The notes beneath the pieces were generated by a model. It searched no databases and was not told the DNA's origin. It saw nothing but the letters and a program-made list of their open reading frames with translations. DNA of 64,000 nt from CATQHS01 sp963422655 (GTDB lineage Bacteria > Actinomycetota > Acidimicrobiia > Acidimicrobiales > Aldehydirespiratoraceae): NCBI GenBank assembly GCA_963422655.1, contig OY730440.1:1302001-1366000 (forward strand). The letters run 5' to 3'. The position numbers and the translations under genes were made by a program. The stretch's first letter is position 1. Each line of letters begins with the position of its first letter. Below, one piece after another: positions 25,694 to 34,580 of the stretch.

Positions 25694-27850
25694 CTACAAC
25701 GACAACAAGACGATGAACACGCCGGCCAGCACGGTGGCAGCGGCGAAAAAGATGGCGGCGTACTGCTGGACTTTGCCGGTCTGCATGCCCCGCAGCTCCT
25801 CGCCGGTGGCGTCGGAGACCCGGCCCGACCCGTCGATGATGACGTGGTCGATTACGCCTTGGTCGAGGTGATCGTATACGGCTCGGCCGGTGGCGACGGC
25901 GCCGCGACCGGCGCTGTCCACGGCGCCGTCGATGATCCTCTGATTGGTCCAGTAGGCGGCCCGAGCCAGGCCGCCCTTGATACCGGCGGCGATGACCCCG
26001 GTGTAGAGATGGTCCAGGTAATACTTGCGGACCAAGGTGGTGTGGCCGGCCCGGGCCATGGCATTGGTGGCCGTGGCCCCGTCGGGTAGCTCGGTGAGTT
26101 GTTCGCCAGTGGCTCGGGCTCGGGCCTCGACCTTGACGAAGTAGTAGCGGAAGGCCAGCCCGGCCCCGGCCAGCGCTACCAAGGTGGAAGCGATGGCCAG
26201 CGACCAGCTCGGGGTGGCATGACCGATGGGCGGGAAGTAGGAGGCGACCGGCTCGACGTAATGGCCGAAGCGCTCCTCCCAGCCGTGGGGCCAGAACTGA
26301 AAGCCGGCCGGCATGTTGAACAGGCCCGCCACCACGGCCATGGCGGCCAAGACGTACAGAGGCACCACGATGCGGGGACCCGACTCGTGAGGGCGACCAC
26401 GGCCCCGGAACTCGCCGAAGAAAGTGAGGTACAGCACCCGGGTCATGTAGGCCGCGGTCACCGCCGCCCCGGCCAGGCCCACCACCACCATGGCGGTGTA
26501 GGCCCCGTTGCCGCCGGTGCCGCCGAAGAGGCCCCAACCGCCGGTGCCGGCCAGGATCTCGTCCTTGGACCAGAACCCGGCCAAGGGGGGCAGGCCCATG
26601 AGTGCGATAGTGGCTATCAGGAACGTCCGGTAGGTATGGGGCATTGCCCGGCGGAGCCCACCCATGTCCTTCTTCATATCAAAGCCGTGAACAGCGTGGC
26701 TCACCGAACCCGAGCCCAAGAACAAGCAGGCCTTGAAGAAGGCGTGGGTGAAGAGGTGGAACATGGCCGCGGTCCAAGCCCCCACCCCCAGTGCCATCAC
26801 CATGTAGCCGAGCTGGCTCACCGTGGAGTAGGCCAGCACCTTCTTGATGTCGTCTTGGGTGAAGGCCAGCAGCCCGCCGAACAGCAAGGTGACGGCCCCG
26901 ACCACTGCCAGCAGATTGATGCTGGACCCGCTGATGGCCAGACCGTCCCAAAACACCGGGTAGAGACGGGCCACCAGGAAGATGCCGGCCACCACCATGG
27001 TGGCGGCGTGGATGAGAGCCGATACCGGGGTGGGGCCGGCCATGGCGTCGGGCAGCCAGGTGTGCAGGACGAACTGGCCCGACTTGGACATGACCGCCAC
27101 CGTCAGGCTGGTGGCGGCCACCACCAGCGCGGTGTGGCTCACTTCACCCGAGACGATCCCGGTGTTGACGGTGAGGGTGTCGAAAGTGCCGCCGGCGGCG
27201 AAGAACAGAGTGATCATGCCCACCAGCAGGCCAACATCGCCGACCCGATTGGTGAAGAAGGCCTTGAGGGCGGCGTCGGAGTTGGCCTTGGCTTCCCACC
27301 AGTGGCCGATGAGCACGAACGAGCACACGCCCACCAGTTCCCAACCCACGATCATTGCGAGCAGGTTGTCGCTGAGGACGAAGAACAGCATCGAGGCCGT
27401 GAACAGGCTCAGGAAAGCGAAGAAGTGGGTGTAGCGGGAGTCACCGGCCACATAGTCGGTGCTGTAGACGTGCACCAGCAGCGACACGGTGGTGACAACC
27501 AGCAGCATCATCACCGACAGGCCGTCGACCAGGATGCCGACGTCGTAGCCGATACCGCCCGACACCAGCCACGACATGGAGCGATGCACGGCCGGAGCCG
27601 GGTCATGGGCCCCGTGATGAGCTATCCAGGCTACGACGGCCGCCAACGACAGCAGGAACGACCCTCCCACCGCGATAAGCCCCAACTCCGAACCTCGGCG
27701 GGGCATCCGCTTGCCGAACGCCAAGATAGCGACGAACGACACCGTCGGCAGCAACGCCACGATCCAGGCATGGGTCAGAAACCAGTTGGCGTCGCCGGTC
27801 GAGCCGGGTCCGGCCAGCGACGCCTCGGAGGCCAGGGTCATCAGTTCCAC
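25694..27850 (-). CDS. nuoL: NADH-quinone oxidoreductase subunit L
   Basis: A 718-residue distal antiporter-like subunit with the long lateral helix region at its C-terminus. Markers are GWELVGVCSFVLIGHWW, HTWLPDAMAGPTPVSALIHA, AFTQDDIKKVLAYSTVSQLG and LIATIALMGLPPLAGFWSKD. The GTG at 27850 has AAGGG about 10 bases upstream; an ATG at 27841 is an alternative. It couples quinone reduction to ion pumping. Confidence 0.95.
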   Translation of the reverse strand: MELMTLASEASLAGPGSTGDANWFLTHAWIVALLPTVSFVAILAFGKRMPRRGSELGLIAVGGSFLLSLAAVVAWIAHHGAHDPAPAVHRSMSWLVSGGIGYDVGILVDGLSVMMLLVVTTVSLLVHVYSTDYVAGDSRYTHFFAFLSLFTASMLFFVLSDNLLAMIVGWELVGVCSFVLIGHWWEAKANSDAALKAFFTNRVGDVGLLVGMITLFFAAGGTFDTLTVNTGIVSGEVSHTALVVAATSLTVAVMSKSGQFVLHTWLPDAMAGPTPVSALIHAATMVVAGIFLVARLYPVFWDGLAISGSSINLLAVVGAVTLLFGGLLAFTQDDIKKVLAYSTVSQLGYMVMALGVGAWTAAMFHLFTHAFFKACLFLGSGSVSHAVHGFDMKKDMGGLRRAMPHTYRTFLIATIALMGLPPLAGFWSKDEILAGTGGWGLFGGTGGNGAYTAMVVVGLAGAAVTAAYMTRVLYLTFFGEFRGRGRPHESGPRIVVPLYVLAAMAVVAGLFNMPAGFQFWPHGWEERFGHYVEPVASYFPPIGHATPSWSLAIASTLVALAGAGLAFRYYFVKVEARARATGEQLTELPDGATATNAMARAGHTTLVRKYYLDHLYTGVIAAGIKGGLARAAYWTNQRIIDGAVDSAGRGAVATGRAVYDHLDQGVIDHVIIDGSGRVSDATGEELRGMQTGKVQQYAAIFFAAATVLAGVFIVLLSL

Positions 27851-27856
27851 GGTCGA

Positions 27857-28156
27857 TCAGCCCTTCAACATGTCGGCCTCGGAGAGGTCGATGCTGCGCC
27901 GGTTGCGGTACATGAGCAAGACGATGGCCAAGCCGATGCCGACCTCGGCCGCGGCCACAGCGACGACGAACAGGGCGAACACCTCGCCCCCGACGTCGTC
28001 GCGCAGGGCCCCGAAGGCAACCAAGTTGATATTGACCGAGTTCAAGATGATCTCGACCGACATCAGCACCAGCACACCGTTGCGGCGAGCCAGCACACCG
28101 TAGACCCCGATACAAAACAGTACGGCCGCCAGCAGCAGGAACTGGTTGAGCAACAT
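27857..28156 (-). CDS. nuoK: NADH-quinone oxidoreductase subunit K
   Basis: A 99-residue, three-TM subunit of normal length. The conserved core GVLARRNGVLVLMSVEIILN with its buried Glu and the later ALFVVAVAAAEVGIGLAIV Glu form the E-channel. It starts at an ATG 34 bases after nuoJ and ends 6 bases before nuoL. Confidence 0.95.
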   Translation of the reverse strand: MLLNQFLLLAAVLFCIGVYGVLARRNGVLVLMSVEIILNSVNINLVAFGALRDDVGGEVFALFVVAVAAAEVGIGLAIVLLMYRNRRSIDLSEADMLKG

Positions 28157-28190
28157 CGTCTGACAGTCCTCGCCTACAAGTCCTTGCCGA

Positions 28191-28745
28191 TCAGTCCTTG
28201 CGAGCCACCACTATGGCCCCGATGAGGGCGGCCAGCAGCAACACCGACACCGCTTCGAAGGCGACGATGTACTGACTGAAGATGGCGTCGGACACCACCG
28301 CCACTGGTTGGGGCTCGTCGATGACCACTCGGGTGTCGGAGAAGCTATCGACGAGAGCTACCCCCATCACCACCCCCAGCAGTACCGCCACCAAGGTAGC
28401 CATGACTCGCTTCTCGCCCGATGCTGTCTCGTCGTCGCCCATCGAAGCCCGGGTCAGCATTATCCCGAACAGGAACAGCACCACGATGGCGCCGATATAG
28501 ACCAGCACCTGGGTGACGGCCACGAACTCCGAGCCCAGCAGAATGAACTGGGCTGCTACCCCGGCCAGCACCAGCACCAGCCACAAGGCGGCGTGAACGA
28601 CGTTGCGGGTGGTGACGCATCGAATGGCCGCCACCACCATCACCACCGCAATGACGGCGAAGAACACGTTCTGGGCCACTTGGAGATCGCCGGTGGCGGC
28701 GGCCGCCGCCACCGGACCGGACCCCGAGCCTGGGCCGCCACTCAC
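28191..28745 (-). CDS. nuoJ: NADH-quinone oxidoreductase subunit J
   Basis: A 184-residue, five-TM subunit. It has a Gly/Pro/Ala-rich head, then FFAVIAVVMVVAAIRCVTTRN, the conserved LNxxFV-like ILLGSEFVAVTQVLVYIGAI segment and FGIMLT. The GTG at 28745 overlaps the nuoI stop (GTGA), so I reject the longer open frame to 29072, which is a shadow of nuoI. Confidence 0.92.
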   Translation of the reverse strand: MSGGPGSGSGPVAAAAATGDLQVAQNVFFAVIAVVMVVAAIRCVTTRNVVHAALWLVLVLAGVAAQFILLGSEFVAVTQVLVYIGAIVVLFLFGIMLTRASMGDDETASGEKRVMATLVAVLLGVVMGVALVDSFSDTRVVIDEPQPVAVVSDAIFSQYIVAFEAVSVLLLAALIGAIVVARKD

Positions 28746-29284
28746 GGGGCCGGGACCGTACGTTTGGGGGCCTGCGAGCCGGCCTCGTAGGCCTCGAAGT
28801 CGGGTACCGTCTCCATCCACTCCGACAGGCGTGACATGTCGTGGAGCAGATCTGCGATCCGGGGCTCGGAGAATTCGTACTCCGGGCTCCAGAACAAGGC
28901 GTCGAACGGGCACACCTCCACGCAGATGCCGCAGAACATGCACAGCGCGTAGTCGATGTCGAACCGGTCGAGCTTGTTGACCAGGCGGGGTTTGCCGCCA
29001 GCCCGACGGGGAGGAGCTTTCTCCTTGTGGCCCTCTATGTAGATGCACCAGTCGGGGCACTCCCGCGCACACAACATGCAGGCCGTGCAGTTGCCCTCGT
29101 GCAGGGCGATCACGCCCCGGGCCCGAGCGGGGGGCGCTTCCTTCTCGTGGGGATACTGCACGGTGGCCGCACCCTTGGTGGGGGCCGGGACCAGTGTCTT
29201 GACCCCCCGCCTCGGGAACACGGTACGCAAGATGGTCCCGCCGGTCACGGCCAAACCCTTGAACAACCCGGGCACCAGACTCAT
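28742..29284 (-). CDS. nuoI: NADH-quinone oxidoreductase subunit I (two 4Fe-4S clusters)
   Basis: A 180-residue peripheral-arm subunit carrying two ferredoxin motifs, CTACMLCARECP and CMFCGICVEVCP, for clusters N6a and N6b that lead electrons to NuoB. The ATG at 29284 begins a family-like N-terminus (LVPGLFKGLAVTGGTILRTV). The last 50 residues are longer than in E. coli but usual in actinobacteria. Confidence 0.95.
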   Translation of the reverse strand: MSLVPGLFKGLAVTGGTILRTVFPRRGVKTLVPAPTKGAATVQYPHEKEAPPARARGVIALHEGNCTACMLCARECPDWCIYIEGHKEKAPPRRAGGKPRLVNKLDRFDIDYALCMFCGICVEVCPFDALFWSPEYEFSEPRIADLLHDMSRLSEWMETVPDFEAYEAGSQAPKRTVPAP

Positions 29285-29306
29285 CGCTTCACCGGCCTCA
29301 CGACGC

Positions 29307-30338
29307 CTACACCACGACCTTGAGAACCCCGGTGACCACGATGTTGGCCAGCGCGATCGGGATGAGGAACTTCCAAGCCAGTCGCTGGAGCTGATCCTCG
29401 CGGAAACGGGGAAACGTGAACCGGAACCAGAAGATGAGGAACGACAATAGAACGATCTTGGCCACCAGCACGACCGGCCCAACCACATTGAACAGGTTGT
29501 CGGCAGGATCGAGACCGGGCACGTACCAGCCGCCCAGGAACAGCACAGCGGCGATGGCCGAGAAAACGGCGGCGGTGGCGAACTCGCCGATGAAGAAGAG
29601 CAGGAACCGCAGGCCCGAATACTCGGTCATGAAGCCGGTCACCAGCTCCGACTCGGCCACCGGCATATCGAAAGGGGTCTGGGTCAGCTCGGCCTGCATG
29701 GCGATCATGAACACCGCGAACCCGACGAACTGGGTGATGACGAAGGGGTTGCCGATGCCGCCCCAGCCGAAGATCTCGCCGCCGGCTTGGGCAAACACGA
29801 TGCCTTGCATGTTCATGGTCTCGGCTTGGATCACCACCCCGACCACGGCCAAGATGAGCGGCAGCTCGTAGGCGATGAGCTGACCGGTGGCTCTCAGCCC
29901 GCCGATCAGGGAGTACTTGGAGGCCGAACCCCAGCCCGCCATCAGGATCCCGATCACAGATACCGAGCTCACGGCCAGAGCCAGGTATATGCCCAGGTCG
30001 TTGTCGATGAACCAGGCATCGGGCCCGCCCGGCAATACCACCACCAGCAGGAAGGTCGACAGCAGCACCACGAAAGGGGCCGAGGTGAACACGAACCGGT
30101 CGGCCCGCCGGGGAACGATGTCCTCTTTCTGGATGAACTTGCCGACCTCGGCCAGTAACTGCAAGGAACCGTAGGGTCCGGCCTCCATGGGACCGAGTCG
30201 GCTCTGCATGAAGCTCACCATCTTGAACAGGTGCAGGTAGACCAGGGTTCCGGCCAGCCCGATCACGGCCACCAGTGCCACCACTGCCCGCAGGAAGGTC
30301 TGCTGCCAGTAGGCCAGCTCGGCCAGAATGCCCGTCAC
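29307..30338 (-). CDS. nuoH: NADH-quinone oxidoreductase subunit H
   Basis: A 343-residue, eight-TM heel subunit that with NuoB and NuoD forms the quinone chamber. Markers are QSRLGPMEAGPYGSLQLLAE, SKYSLIGGLRATGQLIAYEL and AELTQTPFDMPVAESELVTG with its acidic cluster. It follows nuoD after only 25 bases; in 14-subunit operons nuoE, nuoF and nuoG stand here and they are absent. Confidence 0.95.
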   Translation of the reverse strand: MTGILAELAYWQQTFLRAVVALVAVIGLAGTLVYLHLFKMVSFMQSRLGPMEAGPYGSLQLLAEVGKFIQKEDIVPRRADRFVFTSAPFVVLLSTFLLVVVLPGGPDAWFIDNDLGIYLALAVSSVSVIGILMAGWGSASKYSLIGGLRATGQLIAYELPLILAVVGVVIQAETMNMQGIVFAQAGGEIFGWGGIGNPFVITQFVGFAVFMIAMQAELTQTPFDMPVAESELVTGFMTEYSGLRFLLFFIGEFATAAVFSAIAAVLFLGGWYVPGLDPADNLFNVVGPVVLVAKIVLLSFLIFWFRFTFPRFREDQLQRLAWKFLIPIALANIVVTGVLKVVV

Positions 30339-30363
30339 CGGTCTGTCACCAAAGCCATGCCCG

Positions 30364-31533
30364 TCACCGATCTATATCCCCGAGGATGAAATACAAACTG
30401 CCCAAGATGGTGATGATGTCGGGCACGTAGACCCCTTTGAGCAGCCATGGAGTAATCGACATGTTGGAAAACGATGCCGAGCGGATCTTTACCCGGAACG
30501 GTACGAGATCACCTTTCGAAACCACGTAGTAGCCCATGACCCCCAGGGGATTCTCGGTCTCGACGTAGGCCTCGCCGGCCGGCACCTTGATGATACGGGG
30601 CACCTTGGCCATGACCGGCCCCGCCGGTATGCCATCGAGAAGCCGGTCCACTATCCGGGTCGCCTCCCGGGTCTCTTGGAGCCGCACCCAGAAACGGGCG
30701 AACGAGTCGCCGTCGGGATGGGTCCACACCTTCCAGTCGACTTGGTCGTGGACCAAGCCGCAGGGGTTGTCGCGACGGGCGTCCCAGTCGACGCCCGAGG
30801 CCCGGATGTTCGGTCCTGACAGGCCGTAGGCCAGTCCGATCTCGGGTGGGATCACACCGATGCCCCGGGTCCGGGCCTGGAAGATCTCGTTGCCCTCCAC
30901 CAGTTCCTCGATCTGGTCGCAGAAGCCGCGGATCTTTTTCAGGGCCTGCTTGGTCTCGGTGATCCACCCGGCCGGGAGATCGTCCTTGAGTCCGCCGATG
31001 CGGTCGAAGTTGGGATGGAATCGGCCTCCGGTCACGGCCTCGATCTGGTCGAGGACGTGCTCACGGTCCCGGAAGGCGAAGAACACCGGGGTGATGGCGC
31101 CCACCTGCACGGCCATGTCGCCCAAGAACAAGGTGATGTTGGCAATGCGGCTGAGCTCGAACAGCACGGTGCGTATCCACTGAGCCCGCGGCGGTGCCTC
31201 CACCTCCATGAGCTGCTCGGCGGCCAGGATGAAAGGCACCTCGTTGGCGAAGCTGCCCAGCCAGTCGATGCGATTGATCAGAGTCGTGACCTGGGGAAAG
31301 GTGCGAACCTCGGCCAGCTTCTCATAGCCCCGGTGCATGTAGCCCATGACCGGTTCGGCTGTGATCACCTGCTCACCGTCGAGCTTGGCCACTATCCGCA
31401 GGGTGCCGTGGGTGGCCGGATGCTGGGGGCCGATGTTGAGGGTCATCCCCTCGGTCTCGATCTCGAGGTTCACCCGGGCATCGGCGGCCTGGCCCGCGAT
31501 GTAACGGATCTGCTCGCTGGCGGTGACGGTCAT
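30364..31533 (-). CDS. nuoD: NADH-quinone oxidoreductase subunit D
   Basis: A 389-residue, 49-kDa-type subunit descended from the NiFe-hydrogenase large subunit. Markers are LNIGPQHPATHGTLRI (quinone-site His), GYMHRGYEKLAE, RIDWLGSFANEV and the C-terminal DIITILGSLYFILGDIDR. Its homologue is the substrate of NDUFAF7, and a MidA-type gene ends this same operon. The ATG overlaps the nuoC stop by 4 bases. Confidence 0.95.
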   Translation of the reverse strand: MTVTASEQIRYIAGQAADARVNLEIETEGMTLNIGPQHPATHGTLRIVAKLDGEQVITAEPVMGYMHRGYEKLAEVRTFPQVTTLINRIDWLGSFANEVPFILAAEQLMEVEAPPRAQWIRTVLFELSRIANITLFLGDMAVQVGAITPVFFAFRDREHVLDQIEAVTGGRFHPNFDRIGGLKDDLPAGWITETKQALKKIRGFCDQIEELVEGNEIFQARTRGIGVIPPEIGLAYGLSGPNIRASGVDWDARRDNPCGLVHDQVDWKVWTHPDGDSFARFWVRLQETREATRIVDRLLDGIPAGPVMAKVPRIIKVPAGEAYVETENPLGVMGYYVVSKGDLVPFRVKIRSASFSNMSITPWLLKGVYVPDIITILGSLYFILGDIDR

Positions 31534-32237
31534 GAGCCCGCTCCCGGACCGACGGTATCGCCGGACGAGCCTTCGCCCGGCATGAGTTCCATGTCAACGA
31601 TCCCGGGCCACGGTTTCACCCGGCGAGCCAGCAGAGGGTAGTCCTTGCGCATTGGGTTGCCCTCGAACTGGCCTGGCAGGTAGATGTGGCGCAGGCCCCG
31701 ATGGCCTTCGAAGTCGATACCGAACATCTCCCAGGCCTCTCGCTCGTGCCAGTCGGCGCCGGCGTAGACCGGCACCCAACTGGCCACGCTGAGGTCGTCG
31801 TCGGGCAGATCGGCCTTGACCGTCAGCGAACGGTGGCCGACCACGTCGTTGACCCGGGCGAACACCTGGAAACGGGTATCCCCGCCGGCCACCCCCGTAC
31901 CCATACGGGCTCGGTCCTTGGGTGCGGGCGGGTCCAAGATGTTGTCGACCTGGCTGTCCATGTCCCGCCCGAACGGCGACGGCAGCCAGTCGATGGCCGA
32001 CAGAAAGCTGAAGTAGGCGAAGCCCAGCTCCCCGCTCAGGTACTGCGCCAAGGGCAGCCATGCGTCACGTTCGACCCGGACGCACAGGTCGTGTCCGGGC
32101 TGGATGTGGGAGCCGACCAGAGCCGAACCCAACTCGGCTGCGACTCGGACCAGCAGTGCCTCCCGGCCGGGGTCGCCGGCACCGGCCCGTTCGAGATCGG
32201 TCGCTCCTCCGATGTCATTGGACGACAATCGGCTCAC
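31530..32237 (-). CDS. nuoC: NADH-quinone oxidoreductase subunit C
   Basis: A 235-residue, 30-kDa-type subunit. The conserved signature is DWHEREAWEMFGIDFEGHRG followed by RHIYLPGQFEGNPMRKDYPL. The N-terminal 30 residues and the Gly/Ser-rich tail are variable. It starts at a GTG that overlaps nuoB by 23 bases. Confidence 0.93.
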   Translation of the reverse strand: MSRLSSNDIGGATDLERAGAGDPGREALLVRVAAELGSALVGSHIQPGHDLCVRVERDAWLPLAQYLSGELGFAYFSFLSAIDWLPSPFGRDMDSQVDNILDPPAPKDRARMGTGVAGGDTRFQVFARVNDVVGHRSLTVKADLPDDDLSVASWVPVYAGADWHEREAWEMFGIDFEGHRGLRHIYLPGQFEGNPMRKDYPLLARRVKPWPGIVDMELMPGEGSSGDTVGPGAGS

Positions 32238-32715
32238 CCCTCCAACGCTCGGCCATGTCCTCGTTCTGGATGCGCTCTTGGAGCATGACGATGCCCTCGA
32301 GCAGGGCCTCGGGACGGGGCGGGCAGCCGGGCACGTACACGTCTACAGGCACGATCTGGTCGACCCCCTTGGTCACCGAGTAGCTGTCCCAGTAGGGGCC
32401 GCCGCAGTTGGCGCACGAGCCCATGGAGATGACGTACTTGGGTTCGGGCATCTGCTCGTAGAGGCGACGCACCGAGGGGGCCATCTTGTCGGTGACCGTG
32501 CCCGAGATCACCACCAGGTCGGCTTGGCGGGGGCTGGCCGGCAGCGGGATCACACCTAGGCGCATGACGTCGTAGCGGGGCGAGCCGAAGGCGGCTCCCA
32601 TCTCGATGGCGCAGCAGGCCAGGCCCCACTGGTACACCCACAGGGAGTACTTGCGGCTCATGTTCAAAAGGGCGGTCAGCGGTTTTGGGACCTTACCCGA
32701 GGCAACTAGACCCAT
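32215..32715 (-). CDS. nuoB: NADH-quinone oxidoreductase subunit B (cluster N2)
   Basis: A 166-residue subunit that carries the terminal 4Fe-4S cluster N2: the tandem Cys of WGLACCAIEM, then GSCANCGG and VPGCPPRPE are all present. The open frame extends to 32907, but the ATG at 32715 gives the normal length and overlaps the nuoA stop by 10 bases. Confidence 0.95.
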   Translation of the reverse strand: MGLVASGKVPKPLTALLNMSRKYSLWVYQWGLACCAIEMGAAFGSPRYDVMRLGVIPLPASPRQADLVVISGTVTDKMAPSVRRLYEQMPEPKYVISMGSCANCGGPYWDSYSVTKGVDQIVPVDVYVPGCPPRPEALLEGIVMLQERIQNEDMAERWRGEPIVVQ

Positions 32716-33071
32716 CGCAGCATCCCCTTGCGCCAAGCGTAGAACAGGCCCAGCAACAATATGAAGATGAAAATGGCCATCTCGACCAAGCCGAACATTC
32801 CGTAGACCTCCAGGCGGGTGGCCCACGGAAAGATGAAGACAGCTTCCACGTCGAACAGTACGAACAGCAGGGCGAACACGTAGTAGCGGATGTTCGACTG
32901 CGACCACCCGTCACCGACGGGATCGACGCCGGACTCGTAGCTCGCCACCTTGGCCGGGGTGGGACGGGAGGGCCGCAGCAGACGGCCCAGGCCCAAAAGG
33001 GCGCCCACCAGCGCCACGCCCAGTGCCCCGAAGACCCCGACGGTCAGGTAGGTACGCAAGAACTCCGACAT
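32706..33071 (-). CDS. nuoA: NADH-quinone oxidoreductase subunit A
   Basis: A 121-residue, three-TM subunit and the first gene of the operon. Markers are YESGVDPVGDGWSQSNIRYY and FALLFVLFDVEAVFIFPWA. The ATG at 33071 is 7 bases after a TAGGCT box, so the message may be leaderless; the frame open to 33140 adds nothing family-like. Confidence 0.93.
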   Translation of the reverse strand: MSEFLRTYLTVGVFGALGVALVGALLGLGRLLRPSRPTPAKVASYESGVDPVGDGWSQSNIRYYVFALLFVLFDVEAVFIFPWATRLEVYGMFGLVEMAIFIFILLLGLFYAWRKGMLRWV

Positions 33072-33078
33072 GGGGTTG

Positions 33079-33084
33079 AGCCTA
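33079..33084 (-). promoter_or_regulatory. Possible -10 box TAGGCT of the nuo operon
   Basis: TAGGCT ends 7 bases before the nuoA ATG, the same spacing as the boxes before 425 and 9210. A leaderless nuo mRNA would follow. No -35 is obvious in the 102-base divergent gap. Confidence 0.3.
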
Positions 33085-33173
33085 CTCCGGACCAAGGGGT
33101 GGCCAAAGCTCGGCCGGCGCCGACGATACTCTGACCGCAAGGCATCGACCCCGATCCCGGAGAGCTACTCACA

Positions 33174-33953
33174 ATGCAGGGTCTGGAAGGGCGAACGGCG
33201 CTGGTCACCGGCGCGGCCGGAGGTATCGGTCGGGCCGTTGTGGAGGTGCTTGCCGCTAACGGCGTCAACGTCGCCGTCACCGATGTGTCGGTCGAACAGA
33301 TGGAGCCGGTCGTCGAAGCGGCCAGGAGTTGCGGAGTGTCGGCAACGGCGTGCGTCTTGGACGTGGCCAGCCCTCAAGCCATCACGGCGGCAGTCCAGAG
33401 CTGCACCCGCGCTCTGGGGTCGATCTCGCTCGGCGTCACCGGCGCCGGGGTCCTGCACGTGAAGCCGGCCTTGGAACTCGAGGAATCGGAGTGGGACAGG
33501 ACGTTCGATGTCAACCTGAAGGGCACCTTCTTCGTGCTTCAGGCTCTGGCCGGTCACATGACAGCCCGCGGAACCGGGGGGCGCCTGGTTGCCGTGTCGT
33601 CGGTGGGCGGGCGTTCCGGTCGTCCCGAGCTGGTCGACTATGCCGCCTCGAAGGCGGGGGTGATCAGCGTCGTCCGTTCCCTGGCCCTCGCTCTAGCCCC
33701 ACTCATACGTGTCAACGCAGTGTGTCCAGGCGTCGTCGACACTGCGATGACCACAGCCCTGCATGCCCAGCGCTCGAAGGGGACCGAGGTCACCGTGGAC
33801 GAGTCGATCGCGGCCATGGCGGCCAGGATCCCGCTCGGCGAGATCGCCGACCCTCGCGACATCGCCCGTGCTGTAGCTTTTTTGTTGTCCGATTCAGCCA
33901 ACCAGATAACAGGACAGTCGATCAACGTGTGCGGCGGACTCGAATTCGACTGA
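33174..33953 (+). CDS. Short-chain dehydrogenase/reductase (SDR) family oxidoreductase
   Basis: A 259-residue classical SDR, FabG-like. It has the NAD(P)-binding TGAAGGIG near residue 12, DVNLKGTFF, the catalytic Ser in VSSVGG and YxxxK as YAASK near 157. The usual NNAG is replaced by TGAG. The substrate cannot be read from sequence. GGAGAG lies 10 bases before the ATG. It is divergent from nuoA and convergent with the giant surface gene. About 125 bases of its 3' half recur, decayed, at 57716-57840. Confidence 0.9.
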   Translation: MQGLEGRTALVTGAAGGIGRAVVEVLAANGVNVAVTDVSVEQMEPVVEAARSCGVSATACVLDVASPQAITAAVQSCTRALGSISLGVTGAGVLHVKPALELEESEWDRTFDVNLKGTFFVLQALAGHMTARGTGGRLVAVSSVGGRSGRPELVDYAASKAGVISVVRSLALALAPLIRVNAVCPGVVDTAMTTALHAQRSKGTEVTVDESIAAMAARIPLGEIADPRDIARAVAFLLSDSANQITGQSINVCGGLEFD

Positions 33954-34046
33954 GGAGCGAGCTGCCAGCAACGACCGGTTGAGTTGCCTTCAAGTGGCTT
34001 AGGGGGCTTCGTTTCGTTGTTTTTCTGGGTTGTGGGGTTGTTGGGG

Positions 34047-34580
34047 TTAGGTTCGTAGCTGGGTCCAGAATCGGGCTAGTAGCGATGCCATTTGGGCTCG
34101 GGTGACGTAGCTGTCGGGGTCGAAGGTGGTGGTGGTTTTGCCGTAGACGATCTTGATGCTGTGCATGCAGGTGATGTCGGCGGCGTAGGCGTGGCCGTCT
34201 ATGTCGTTGAACCGTACGGTTGGGGCTTCGCATTCACGTCCGGCTGAACGCCACAGGCGGCTGAGGAACGATGTCATTTCGGCTCGGGTCACTTGTTTGT
34301 AGGGTTCGTAGCTGGCGCCGGTAATGGGGATCGCTCCCAGATCGGTCAGGCAGGCAACGCTCGATTCGTGTACCGAGCCATCTATGTCGTTCATGGCGGT
34401 AAAAGAACCGTCGCAGTCGCGATCGTCTGCTGTCCACAACCGGGCCAGAAACGACGCCAACTGGCCACGAGTTACCGAGCTCTTGGGCTCGAAAGTGGTT
34501 TCGGTCTTGCCTTTGGTTATACCGATAGTCGCCAACATTTTGATGTTCTCGTAGTGCACCGAAGTCTCTGACACGTCCAC
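34047..34580 (-). other. Three SLH domains of giant protein 1
   Basis: This region encodes the C-terminal SLH triplet, each about 55-60 residues with a TRxQ/E-hydrophobic-LARxW ending. Cys pairs (DRDCDG...VACL, RECEAP...ITCM) sit in SLH2 and SLH3 and may form disulfides. SLH domains bind secondary wall polymers, so the protein would be held by its C-terminus. Confidence 0.9.

Noticed and set aside
24081..26537. 818-codon - strand frame
   Set aside because: Its last 531 codons are nuoM; the upstream part is an out-of-frame reading of nuoL.
23364..28225. Long + strand frames of 601 and 708 codons antisense to nuoL, nuoM and nuoN
   Set aside because: Low-complexity His/Gln/Gly composition and no recognisable motif; they mirror hydrophobic codons of the nuo genes.
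33954..34046. Terminator between the SDR gene and the giant gene
   Set aside because: The G/T-rich run lacks a stable inverted repeat followed by a U tract on either strand.
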